NCBI GenBank assembly: GCA_947450675.1
Contig: CANFWI010000026.1
Span: 1 to 43,382, forward strand
Direction of reading: 5' to 3'
Length of the DNA stretch: 43,382 nucleotides
Source of the DNA: Comamonadaceae bacterium
Lineage (GTDB): Bacteria > Pseudomonadota > Gammaproteobacteria > Burkholderiales > Burkholderiaceae_C
The notes under the pieces were generated by a model. It did not search any database. It was not told where the DNA came from and saw nothing but the letters and a program-made list of their open reading frames with translations. Every line of letters begins with the position of its first letter. Positions within the stretch are counted from its first letter, which is position 1. Both the position numbers and the translations under genes were made by a program. Positions 22,603 to 29,280 of this stretch are shown piece after piece.

Positions 22603-23823
22603 TCAGTTCACACAAATTTGGTCTGCCAAGCGGCGCATGAAGCGCTCACACCAAGCCAGCTGCGAGAGCTCAACCCATTCGTTGGGCTGATGCGCCTGCG
22701 CAATATGACCGGGGCCGCAGACGATGGTCGGCACGCCGGCTTGATGGAACAAAGCAGCTTCTGTGCCAAAAGACACTTTTCCCGCAGCGCTGCTGCTGTC
22801 GGTGCCAGCGCAAGTGAAGCAGAGTTTGGCGATCTCGCTGTCAGCATCGGTGGCAAAGCCGGGCAGCACTGAGTTCTGATGGTGCGTGATGCCCGTGTCG
22901 GCTGCCACAGCCCGCATGGCCGGCAGCAGACTGTCGGCAAAAGCCTTGGCTTGGGCGAACAGCGCTTCGGGCGAGTTCATGTGGTGGTGGCGAATTTCCC
23001 AAGTCACCTCGCAGTCGCGCGGAATGATGTTGAGCGCCGTGCCGCCGTGGATCACGCCGGTGTGGATCGTTGTGTGGGGCACGTCGTAGATCGGGTCGAA
23101 CGGGCCTTCTTTGGCGAGCTGTCGGTGCATGGCTTTGAGGTTGGCGACAAACTCGCAAGCGATCTCGACCGCGTTGACACCTTGCGGCGTGAGCGAGGAG
23201 TGCGCCTCAAAACCACGCACCGAGGTTTTGTAGGCGTGCTTGCCTTTGTGCGCCACCACCACTTGCATGCCAGTGGGCTCGCCCACAATGCAACCCGCGG
23301 GTTGGTAGCCAGACTTGAGCATGTCGGCGATCATGCGGCGCACGCCGATGCAGCCGACTTCTTCGTCGTAGCTGAAGGCCAAATGCACAGGGCGTTTGAG
23401 TTTGCGTTTGAGCAGTTCGGGCACCATCATCAAGGCGGTGGCGCCGTAGCTTTTCATGTCGGTGACGCCGCGGCCGTACAGGCGGTCGCCAATGATCTGC
23501 GCCACAAAAGGGTCGGTGACCCAAGGCTGGCCGTCAACCGGCACCACATCGGTGTGGCCGGACAAGACCAAGCCGCCGATTTTGGTTTCGCCGTTGTCAG
23601 CAGGCAAAGTCGCCCACAGATTGGCTTTTTTGCCGCTGTCGTCATAGGTGCGGGTGCACTCAATGCCGAGGGCTTCAAGCCAGTTTTGGGTCCACTCGAT
23701 GATCGGCAAGTTGCTGTCGCGGGACACCGAGGCGAAGGAAATCCATTTTTCAATCAGCGGCAGTGCGGCGAGGTCAGCGGCCTGCACGGGCGGCAAGACA
23801 GATGTTGGAAGTGGAGCGTTCAT
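22603..23823 (-). CDS. argE: Acetylornithine deacetylase ArgE
   Basis: A 406-residue M20-family zinc amidohydrolase that removes the acetyl group from N-acetylornithine in arginine synthesis. Metal ligands are visible: His90 and Asp92 in SGHTDVVP, the bridging Asp122 in GRGVTDMKS, Glu154/Glu155 in YDEEVGC and a late His in GPGHIAQAH. The dimerisation domain occupies about residues 185-290 (TSVRGFEAHSSL). The ATG at 23823 is chosen because the upstream open frame contains no family sequence. Its coupling to a Bug binding protein suggests that it could instead act on an imported N-acyl amino acid, but the match to ArgE is good. Confidence 0.85.
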   Translation of the reverse strand: MNAPLPTSVLPPVQAADLAALPLIEKWISFASVSRDSNLPIIEWTQNWLEALGIECTRTYDDSGKKANLWATLPADNGETKIGGLVLSGHTDVVPVDGQPWVTDPFVAQIIGDRLYGRGVTDMKSYGATALMMVPELLKRKLKRPVHLAFSYDEEVGCIGVRRMIADMLKSGYQPAGCIVGEPTGMQVVVAHKGKHAYKTSVRGFEAHSSLTPQGVNAVEIACEFVANLKAMHRQLAKEGPFDPIYDVPHTTIHTGVIHGGTALNIIPRDCEVTWEIRHHHMNSPEALFAQAKAFADSLLPAMRAVAADTGITHHQNSVLPGFATDADSEIAKLCFTCAGTDSSSAAGKVSFGTEAALFHQAGVPTIVCGPGHIAQAHQPNEWVELSQLAWCERFMRRLADQICVN

Positions 23824-23911
23824 GGTGAAAGACCTTTGTGGGCGGCTGCTTTGAGAGCTGACTTGGAAGCTTGGCGAGGTATTTAAATAAATTATGACAG
23901 GGCAAGTCCTG

Positions 23912-23923
23912 CGTGACGTCACG
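23912..23923. promoter_or_regulatory. Perfect 12-base palindrome between divergent genes
   Basis: CGTGACGTCACG lies in the 169-base space between argE (-) and the DUF1993 gene (+). A second inverted pair, ACGGC and GCCGT, overlaps it (23921-23938). It may be an operator for either gene; the regulator is unknown. Confidence 0.35.
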
Positions 23924-23992
23924 GCGTCATGAAGCCGTGCAAAATCTAGCAGTTCAAAATTTCATCAACTGCCCAGCTTTCTCAGGAAACCC

Positions 23993-24502
23993 ATGACCAA
24001 CGCTCTTTACGCCAGTTCGATCCCTCTCTTCAAACAAATGCTGGGCGGCTTGAAAAGCGTTTTGGCCAAGGCCGAAGCCCACGCCGCAGCCAAAAATATC
24101 GACCCGAATGCTTTGCTGCAAGCGCGCCTTTACCCTGACATGTTTCCCTTGCTCAAGCAAGTCCAGGTGGCGACCGATTTCGCCAAGGGCGTGGCCCATC
24201 GGCTGGCGGGTGTCGAGGTACCTGCGATGGACGATGGTGAGCAGACCTTTGCAGACTTGCAATCACGCATCGACAAAGTGCTGGCCTTGATGAGCGCCCT
24301 GAGTGAGGCTCAGTTTGAAGGCGCCGCCACCCGCGAGATCGTCACGCAAGCCGGCACCCCGAAAGAAAAGCGCTTCACCGGTCAGTCGTATTTGGTCAAC
24401 TACGGCCTGCCGCATTTCTTCTTTCACACCACCACGGCCTACGACATCCTGCGCCACAACGGCGTGGAAGTTGGCAAGCGCGATTACATCGGTACGTACT
24501 GA
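23993..24502 (+). CDS. DUF1993 family protein
   Basis: A 169-residue all-helical protein of the DUF1993 family, distantly similar to DinB-type four-helix bundles. Recognisable segments are SIPLFKQMLGGLKSVLAKA, the LYPDMFPLLKQVQVATDFAKG motif (about residues 46-66), TFADLQSRIDKVLALM and the C-terminal LPHFFFHTTTAYDILRHNGV with GKRDYIG. No reaction is known for the family. It stands alone, divergent from argE and upstream of a toxin-antitoxin module. The start at 23993 is the first ATG of the frame and agrees with the family. Confidence 0.85.
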   Translation: MTNALYASSIPLFKQMLGGLKSVLAKAEAHAAAKNIDPNALLQARLYPDMFPLLKQVQVATDFAKGVAHRLAGVEVPAMDDGEQTFADLQSRIDKVLALMSALSEAQFEGAATREIVTQAGTPKEKRFTGQSYLVNYGLPHFFFHTTTAYDILRHNGVEVGKRDYIGTY

Positions 24503-24600
24503 ACTGACGCGCGGCGCTCCCAGAGACGAGAGTCGCTGGATTGCCGCCCAAGACGCTGTGTGTGAGCAGGCCTGATTGAAAATGTCGCTCTAAAATCGTT

Positions 24601-24621
24601 CATGCGCATAATATGCGCATG
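24601..24621. promoter_or_regulatory. Perfect palindrome, probable CcdA operator
   Basis: The arms CATGCGCATA and TATGCGCATG meet around a single central A, 24 bases upstream of ccdA. A perfect 10-base-arm palindrome immediately in front of an antitoxin gene with a ribbon-helix-helix DNA-binding start is the expected autoregulatory site of a CcdA-CcdB complex. A TAAAAT hexamer lies at 24591-24596. Confidence 0.65.
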
Positions 24622-24644
24622 CCCGTCAAAAATAGGAGTTAGCC

Positions 24645-24905
24645 ATGCCCGCAGCACCCATTGCCATAGTCGCCGCTATGCGGAAACGTGCCGTCAATTT
24701 GACGCTGAATGAGGGCTTGGTCGCGCAGGCCAAGACTTACACCAGCAACCTCTCCGCAACGATGGAAGTTTTATTGACTGACTACGTGGCCCAGCAACAG
24801 CAAACCCGCCTCACACGGCAGCAGCAGGCGGATGCCGCGTCCATGGACTGGAATGCAGTGCATGCCGCCGTGGGTTCATTTGCTGATGAGCACTCAACCC
24901 TGTGA
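24645..24905 (+). CDS. ccdA: CcdA-type antitoxin
   Basis: An 86-residue antitoxin. After a short N-terminal extension, KRAVNLTLNEGLVAQAKTYTSNLSATMEVLL (residues about 14-44) is the ribbon-helix-helix DNA-binding region of CcdA, and the C-terminal part (QQQADAASMDWNAVHAAVGSFADEHS) is the flexible segment that wraps around the toxin. The ATG at 24645 has AGGAG 7 bases upstream; a second ATG at 24678 would remove the extension. The stop overlaps the toxin start by one base. The palindrome upstream is its likely own operator. Confidence 0.87.
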   Translation: MPAAPIAIVAAMRKRAVNLTLNEGLVAQAKTYTSNLSATMEVLLTDYVAQQQQTRLTRQQQADAASMDWNAVHAAVGSFADEHSTL

Positions 24906-25234
24906 TGGCTCAGTTCGACGTTCATCACAACAAAGGTCCGCTGAAGGAATCCATTCCCTTTGTGGTGGTCGTTCAATCATCATTGTTTGACCGTTACCGC
25001 AGGCGCATGGTGGTGCCGCTGGTGCGCCGCTGTGCCTTGCCGGGGAACACCGCTACCGCGGGTTCCCGCTTGAACCCTGTGTTTGACGTGGCGGGCGTGC
25101 CAGTGGTGCTTCATCCCTTGGACATGGTTTCAGTTGCCCTTGATCAACTGGGTGAGCATGCTGCATCGCTCGCAGAGCATGGCCAAGCCATTGCCGATGC
25201 CTTGGATGAGCTTCTGACGCGCTCTTGGGGCTGA
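24905..25234 (+). CDS. ccdB: CcdB-type toxin (gyrase poison)
   Basis: A 109-residue toxin of the CcdB family. It opens MAQFDVHHNKG and continues PFVVVVQSSLFDRYRRRMVVPLVRR (about residues 18-42), the core fold of CcdB, then NPVFDVAGVPVVLHPLDMVSV. The C-terminus ends DALDELLTRSWG; in F-plasmid CcdB the last residues Trp-Gly-Ile poison DNA gyrase, and here Trp-Gly is present as the final pair. The start codon overlaps the antitoxin stop (TGATG), ensuring coupled translation. A weak 4-pair hairpin with five T follows the stop at 25229-25244. Confidence 0.87.
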   Translation: MAQFDVHHNKGPLKESIPFVVVVQSSLFDRYRRRMVVPLVRRCALPGNTATAGSRLNPVFDVAGVPVVLHPLDMVSVALDQLGEHAASLAEHGQAIADALDELLTRSWG

Positions 25235-25282
25235 AAGCCTTTTTCATGAACTGGAACATCAGTCTTGAGTGCTTGCAACGTT

Positions 25283-25295
25283 TGTATGACGTACA
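25283..25295. promoter_or_regulatory. Short inverted repeat upstream of second antitoxin
   Basis: TGTA and TACA flank TGACG 32 bases before the antitoxin start codon. The position is that of an autoregulatory operator for a type II toxin-antitoxin module, but the arms are only 4 bases. Confidence 0.3.
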
Positions 25296-25326
25296 CTGAA
25301 ACGCCATGATTCCGGAGCTTGAACCC

Positions 25327-25569
25327 ATGTCCACTGCCGAAAAAATTCTGAATGTTCGTCTCCCTGTCGAGCTGCATGGTCAGCTGGAGCGACTGGTGCA
25401 AGCCACTGGACGCAGCAAAAGCTTTCTGACCGTGGAGGCGCTCAGAAGTTATGTCAGCCAAGAGCAATGGCAGATTGCCGATGTTCAGGACGGTCTTCAA
25501 GAGGCAGACCAGGGAGAGTTCGCGACAGCGGAAGAAGTTCGCGCTGTCTACGCGAAATACGGGCATTGA
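25327..25569 (+). CDS. ParD/RHH-type antitoxin
   Basis: An 80-residue antitoxin with a ribbon-helix-helix start (ILNVRLPVELHGQLERLVQATGRSKSFLTVEALRSYV, residues about 7-42) and an acidic C-terminal tail (DVQDGLQEADQGEFATAEEVRAVYAKYG) that resembles those binding ParE/RelE toxins. The ATG at 25327 has GGAG 9 bases upstream; another ATG at 25306 lacks a ribosome-binding site. The toxin gene begins 2 bases after its stop. It represses its own promoter in known systems. It differs from CcdA, so the two adjacent modules are unrelated. Confidence 0.82.
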   Translation: MSTAEKILNVRLPVELHGQLERLVQATGRSKSFLTVEALRSYVSQEQWQIADVQDGLQEADQGEFATAEEVRAVYAKYGH

Positions 25570-25571
25570 GC

Positions 25572-25859
25572 GTGGAGCTTCGCTGGACACACAAGGCACT
25601 TGAAAACTTGGTTCAAATAGCGGCCTATATTGCACAAGACAACCCCATGCGAGCCAGCTCTTTCATTGGAGAAATCAAGGAAAAAACGGAGTTGTTGCTT
25701 GCATTCCCGGCCCTGGGTCGGCCGGGCCGGGTACCCGGCACCCGTGAGCTGGTGGTTCATGAGAACTACGTGGTGCCTTACCGCGTAAAAGGCGACACCG
25801 TGCAGATCATTCGTGTCCAGCACGTCGCCAGACTGTGGCCGAAGCAATTCAATCCCTGA
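25572..25859 (+). CDS. ParE/RelE-superfamily toxin
   Basis: A 95-residue toxin starting with GTG, 2 bases after the antitoxin stop. The sequence ELRWTHKALENLVQIAAYIAQDNP...ALGRPGRVPGTRELVVHENYVVPYRVKGDTVQIIRVQHVARLWP shows the full ParE fold, including the RPGR-x-GTRELVV strand and the C-terminal IRVQHVARLWP strand. ParE toxins inhibit gyrase and RelE toxins cleave mRNA; the RVxGTREL pattern favours ParE. No ATG start is available near the conserved start of the domain. An intrinsic terminator lies about 125 bases downstream. Confidence 0.85.
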   Translation: MELRWTHKALENLVQIAAYIAQDNPMRASSFIGEIKEKTELLLAFPALGRPGRVPGTRELVVHENYVVPYRVKGDTVQIIRVQHVARLWPKQFNP

Positions 25860-26022
25860 TTGAGTTGGTGCCGTCAGCCGGGTCGTGCTCGGCCCAATAA
25901 GGGTATCCGCAGGCTTTACAGCGCCAATCTGGATGGCCTTTAAAATGCGCAACTCGGCGGCTTGTCTGCCGATGCTTGGGCTTGACAGCAGCTTTGTGCT
26001 GCTGTTTGCTTTTTTGTTTGAA
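25849..26022 (-). other. Open zinc-knuckle-like frame without a start codon
   Basis: Read on the minus strand this 57-codon frame ends HFKGHPDWRCKACGYPYWAE followed by HDPADGTNSIRD and a stop. The sequence looks protein-like (CxxC, aromatic residues, HxD), unlike a random frame. However no ATG, GTG, TTG or CTG occurs before that segment, a stop precedes it, and the terminator of the toxin module lies inside it. It overlaps the last 11 bases of the ParE gene tail to tail. It may be a decayed gene or an unusual start; alternatively chance. Confidence 0.3.
25985..26018 (+). terminator. Intrinsic terminator after the ParDE module
   Basis: ACAGCAGC and GCTGCTGT form an 8-pair perfect stem with a TTTGT loop (25985-26005), followed by TTGCTTTTTTG. 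This is a standard Rho-independent terminator on the plus strand, separating the toxin-antitoxin genes from the esterase gene. Confidence 0.75.
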
Positions 26023-26062
26023 TCAAATTTCCGTACCGGACTAGACCGGGTTAGGTTTGCGC

Positions 26063-26725
26063 ATGTCACTCGAAGTCATTGAAGCCCAGACCGGCGAAAA
26101 CCCGGTTGCTACTGTGTTGATCTTGCACGGCTTGGGTGCTGATGGGCGCGATTTTGTGCCTGTTGCTGAGCAGTTTGACCTGTCGGCCGTCGGCCCCATC
26201 CGTTTCATATTCCCCAATGCGCCGGTGATGCCCGTGAGCATCAACGGGGGCTACCCCATGCCGGCTTGGTACGACATTTTGGGTGCCGACCTGACGCAGC
26301 GCCAAGACGAGGCGGGCATGCGGCATTCGCAGCAGGCGATTGACGCACTGATTGACCGCGAGAAGTCGCGTGGCATTCCATCTAAGCGCATCGTGTTGGC
26401 GGGTTTTTCGCAGGGCTGCGCCATGGCACTCATGACGGGTCTGCGCCACCGTGACCGTTTGGCCGGCATCATTGGTATGTCGGGCTACTTGCCGTTGGCC
26501 GACAAAACGGCGGCCGAGCGCAGCGCCGCCAACCAAGACGTGCCCATCTTCATGGCGCATGGCAGCCGTGACCCGGTGGTGATCTTGCCGCGTGCGACCG
26601 CTTCGCGAGACCATTTGGAGTCGCTCGGTTACGCGGTGGATTGGCATGAATACCAGATGGAGCACTCGGTCTGCCACGAAGAAATCGCCGACATGGAACA
26701 GTGGCTGCAGCACGTGCTGGCCTGA
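26063..26725 (+). CDS. Carboxylesterase/phospholipase family hydrolase
   Basis: A 220-residue alpha/beta hydrolase of the bacterial carboxylesterase (EstB/acyl-protein-thioesterase-like) family. Motifs are the oxyanion segment LILHGLGADGRDF (residues 19-31), the nucleophile elbow GFSQG with Ser116, Asp170 in HGSRDPVV, and His201 in EYQMEHSVCHEE. The usual Gly-His of the family is Glu-His here. It probably hydrolyses short-chain esters in the cytoplasm. The ATG at 26063 is used; a TTG 6 bases upstream is less likely. It is followed by an intrinsic terminator and gshA. Confidence 0.87.
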   Translation: MSLEVIEAQTGENPVATVLILHGLGADGRDFVPVAEQFDLSAVGPIRFIFPNAPVMPVSINGGYPMPAWYDILGADLTQRQDEAGMRHSQQAIDALIDREKSRGIPSKRIVLAGFSQGCAMALMTGLRHRDRLAGIIGMSGYLPLADKTAAERSAANQDVPIFMAHGSRDPVVILPRATASRDHLESLGYAVDWHEYQMEHSVCHEEIADMEQWLQHVLA

Positions 26726-26728
26726 AGT

Positions 26729-26755
26729 CCGACCGCAACTGAGCGGGCGGTTTTT
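26729..26755 (+). terminator. Intrinsic terminator after the esterase gene
   Basis: CCGACCGC and GCGGGCGG pair with one A-G mismatch around a 6-base loop and are followed by TTTTTG. It begins 3 bases after the esterase stop codon. Confidence 0.65.
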
Positions 26756-26778
26756 GCTGGCCAGCAAAATTGGCCAGC
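26756..26778. promoter_or_regulatory. Perfect inverted repeat upstream of gshA
   Basis: GCTGGCCA and TGGCCAGC flank a 7-base AT-rich spacer, immediately after the T run of the preceding terminator and 51 bases upstream of gshA. It may be a second hairpin of the terminator or an operator of gshA. Confidence 0.4.
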
Positions 26779-26829
26779 CTGTGATAGCGTGCACTCAATC
26801 CAAAAATAAGAATCTGAGGAACCCAGAAT

Positions 26830-28404
26830 ATGACCCAGTTGCAGGCTACGGCCGGACAGCTTTCGGACAATTTGCTGAAAGATCTGACACCCGCCCGGCT
26901 CAAAGGCATGGGGCGGGGTATCGAAAAAGAAAGCTTGCGCGCGCAACCCAATGGAGCGCTGGCGTTGACGCCGCACCCTGCGGCGCTTGGCTCGGCCTTG
27001 ACGCATCCTCACATCACGACTGACTTCAGTGAGTCCCAGCTGGAGCTGGTCACCGGCGTACACCCCGATGCCGCCAGCACGCTGGCCGAGTTGACCGAGA
27101 TGCATCAGTTCACCTACCGCGAGATGCAAAAAGCCGGTGACGAGATGCTCTGGGTGTCGAGCATGCCTTGCGGCCTGCCAACCGACGAGACCATTCCGAT
27201 TGCGCGCTTTGGCTCGTCCAATGTGGGTCGTGCCAAAAGTATTTACCGCATGGGTTTGAGCCACCGCTATGGTCGCCGCATGCAGACGATTTCGGGCATT
27301 CACTACAACTGGTCTTTGCCCGATGTGTCGAGCGAAGCGTATTTCGGTTTGATCCGTAATTTCAGGCGGCACGCGTTTTTGCTGCTCTACCTGTTTGGCG
27401 CGTCGCCGGCGGTGTGTTCCAGTTTTGTGGCCGGGCGTCAGCACGAGCTCCAGCAGTTGTCTAGCAACACCATGTACATGCCGCATGGCACTTCCTTGCG
27501 CATGGGGCGGCTGGGTTATCAAAGCGACGCGCAGGCTTCGTTGGCGGTCAGCTACAACAGTCTCGAAGGTTATGCCGCTTCTTTGGCGGATGCGCTGACC
27601 CGGCCTTACCCTGCGTATGAAGGCGTGGGCATTCGCAACCCGGGCGGTGACTACAACCAGCTCGGCGACACCTTGCTGCAAATTGAAAATGAGTTTTACG
27701 GCACGATCCGCCCCAAGCGAGTGATCTTTCCTGGTGAGCGGCCGCTGCATGCGCTGCGGGAGCGCGGCGTTGAATACATTGAAGTGCGTTTGATGGACCT
27801 CGACCCTTTCGAGCCGGTCGGTATCAAAGCCGAGACCATGGATTTTCTGGATGTGTTTTTGCTGCATTGTTTGCAGGCCGATAGCCCACCTGACTCGCCC
27901 GCTGAAATTGCCGAACTGGCGCGCAACCAACACCGCACCGCCGCGCGTGGGCGTGAGCCCGGCCTGCTGCTAGAACGGAACGGCCAACAGGTCAGTTTGA
28001 CGACGTGGGGCGCTGAGTTGGTGGCCGCGTGTGCGCCTTTGGCCGCTAAGCTGGACGCCACACACAACACAGACCGCTACAGCCGATCACTGGTTGCGGC
28101 CAGCGCCGCGTTGCAACAACCCGAAACCTTGCCCTCAGCCCGCGTGCTGAAAGCCATGCAGGGCTTTGACAATTCCTTCGTGCAGTTTGTGCGTGCCCAA
28201 TCTCTCAAGACGCAGGCTTTGTTGTTGGACATGCCGTGGTCTGCCGAGCAACAAGCCCGCTTGCTGCAGATGAGCGCTCAATCGGTGGCGGATCAGAAAA
28301 AAATTGAAGCCGGTGACTCCATGCCGTTTGAGATGTACCGTCAGCAGTATTTGTCAGCTGCGCGGCTGGACAAACCGGTGCGCGCACTGGCTGCGCTTGT
28401 CTGA
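26830..28404 (+). CDS. gshA: Glutamate-cysteine ligase GshA
   Basis: A 524-residue gamma-glutamylcysteine synthetase, the first enzyme of glutathione synthesis. Its length and motifs match the gammaproteobacterial-type GshA (about 518 residues): LKGMGRGIEKESLR near the N-terminus (ATP/Mg-binding Glu residues), ITTDFSESQLELVT, the VSSMPCGLP loop, SGIHYNWSLP and YIEVRLMDLDPFEPVGI. A GAGGAA ribosome-binding site lies ahead of the ATG at 26830. The 3' end overlaps the likely TTG start of the next gene. Cytoplasmic, monomeric in the known family. Confidence 0.93.
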   Translation: MTQLQATAGQLSDNLLKDLTPARLKGMGRGIEKESLRAQPNGALALTPHPAALGSALTHPHITTDFSESQLELVTGVHPDAASTLAELTEMHQFTYREMQKAGDEMLWVSSMPCGLPTDETIPIARFGSSNVGRAKSIYRMGLSHRYGRRMQTISGIHYNWSLPDVSSEAYFGLIRNFRRHAFLLLYLFGASPAVCSSFVAGRQHELQQLSSNTMYMPHGTSLRMGRLGYQSDAQASLAVSYNSLEGYAASLADALTRPYPAYEGVGIRNPGGDYNQLGDTLLQIENEFYGTIRPKRVIFPGERPLHALRERGVEYIEVRLMDLDPFEPVGIKAETMDFLDVFLLHCLQADSPPDSPAEIAELARNQHRTAARGREPGLLLERNGQQVSLTTWGAELVAACAPLAAKLDATHNTDRYSRSLVAASAALQQPETLPSARVLKAMQGFDNSFVQFVRAQSLKTQALLLDMPWSAEQQARLLQMSAQSVADQKKIEAGDSMPFEMYRQQYLSAARLDKPVRALAALV

Positions 28405-29137
28405 GATCAAAGCCCCGCACGCCGTAGCCCGCCTGCGCAGCGCCCGCATCGCGCGCAGTTCCAAGCCCTTTCTCGCCCGCGGCGGTTCGCGTTTGGCGCA
28501 TTGCCCAGGTTGTCGCCTCGTGTTGTCTCATTGCCTGTGCGACTTGCGCCCAGCGGTGCCGACGCGGGCCGGTGTGTGTTTGATCATGTGCGACATCGAG
28601 CCCCTGAAACCCAGCAACACAGGCTGGCTGATTGCCGATGTGGTGGCGGACACAGCCGCCTTTGGCTGGGCGCGTACCGAGGTTGACCCGGCGCTGTTGG
28701 CCATGTTGGCTGACCCGCAGTGGCAGCCTTACCTGGTGTTTCCTGGGGAGTTTGTGGCAGCCGAGCGTGTGGTGACCGACGTCGCGCCTGTGCAAGCCGG
28801 CAAGCGTCCGCTGTTCGTCTTGCTCGACGCCACTTGGCCCGAGGCGCGCAAGATGTTTCGCAAAAGTCCTTATTTGAATCACTTGCCGGTGCTGAGCCTG
28901 CAGCCTGAACAGCTCTCACGTTACCGGCTGCGCCGTTCCAAACGCGAAGATCATTTTTGTACCTCTGAGGTGGCCGCGCTGTGCATGGAGCTGGCGGGTG
29001 AACCGCACGCCGCACAGACGCTAGAGGCTTACCTGGATGTCTTCACCACCCATTACTTGCTGGCCAAGCAGCAGATGCCGATCGACAGAGAAGACGACGT
29101 GCACCTGCGCTTGCGCGCTTTGGCGGCACTGGGGTGA
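28397..29137 (+). CDS. tapT: DTW-domain tRNA-uridine aminocarboxypropyltransferase (TapT-like)
   Basis: About 246 residues. The N-terminal zinc cluster reads CPGCRLVLSHCLC, and the DTW-type motif appears as LLDATWPEARKM with D-x-T-W, followed by LSRYRLRRSKREDHFCTSEVAA, the conserved basic and Cys-containing segment of the family. Known members attach the acp group to U47 of tRNA using S-adenosylmethionine. The start is unclear: the frame is open far into gshA, and no ATG lies between the gshA stop and the conserved zinc cluster. A TTG at 28397, 8 bases inside gshA, is chosen; an ATG at 28304 is also possible. Confidence 0.82.
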   Translation: MSEIKAPHAVARLRSARIARSSKPFLARGGSRLAHCPGCRLVLSHCLCDLRPAVPTRAGVCLIMCDIEPLKPSNTGWLIADVVADTAAFGWARTEVDPALLAMLADPQWQPYLVFPGEFVAAERVVTDVAPVQAGKRPLFVLLDATWPEARKMFRKSPYLNHLPVLSLQPEQLSRYRLRRSKREDHFCTSEVAALCMELAGEPHAAQTLEAYLDVFTTHYLLAKQQMPIDREDDVHLRLRALAALG

Positions 29138-29172
29138 GTCGATCCCGCTGGTTCCGACGATCAGCACTGGCT

Positions 29173-29186
29173 TTGACGCACATCAA
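29173..29186. promoter_or_regulatory. FNR/Anr-like box upstream of mgtA
   Basis: TTGACGCACATCAA matches the FNR/CRP-family consensus TTGATNNNNATCAA at nine of ten informative positions. It lies about 95 bases before the ATPase start codon. This placement would fit an oxygen-controlled promoter with a start site near 29220. A further inverted repeat, CTCACG and CGTGAG, lies at 29217-29236. Confidence 0.55.
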
Positions 29187-29280
29187 ACGCCGCTGACGGT
29201 TTTCAGGGAACCATCGCTCACGGCGTGTCGCGTGAGGTTCTGGGCCCTTCAGAGCAGTGGTTCGCTTGAAGGGAATAGCC

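Noticed and set aside
22879..23886. 335-codon plus-strand frame opposite argE
   Set aside because: His/Val/Gly-rich shadow of the argE coding strand, with no family resemblance.
24523..24555. Possible further REP-like element (GCTGGATTGCCGCCC) before the ccdA promoter
   Set aside because: Only the first 11 bases of the core match and no palindrome is formed, so it was not counted as a copy.
25885..26082. 65-codon plus-strand frame between parE and the esterase gene
   Set aside because: It crosses the intrinsic terminator and overlaps the esterase start; no ribosome-binding site or protein-like composition.
26629..27933. 434-codon frame on the minus strand across gshA
   Set aside because: Antisense to a confidently identified housekeeping gene; its composition (His, Arg, Gln rich) is that of a reversed high-GC gene.
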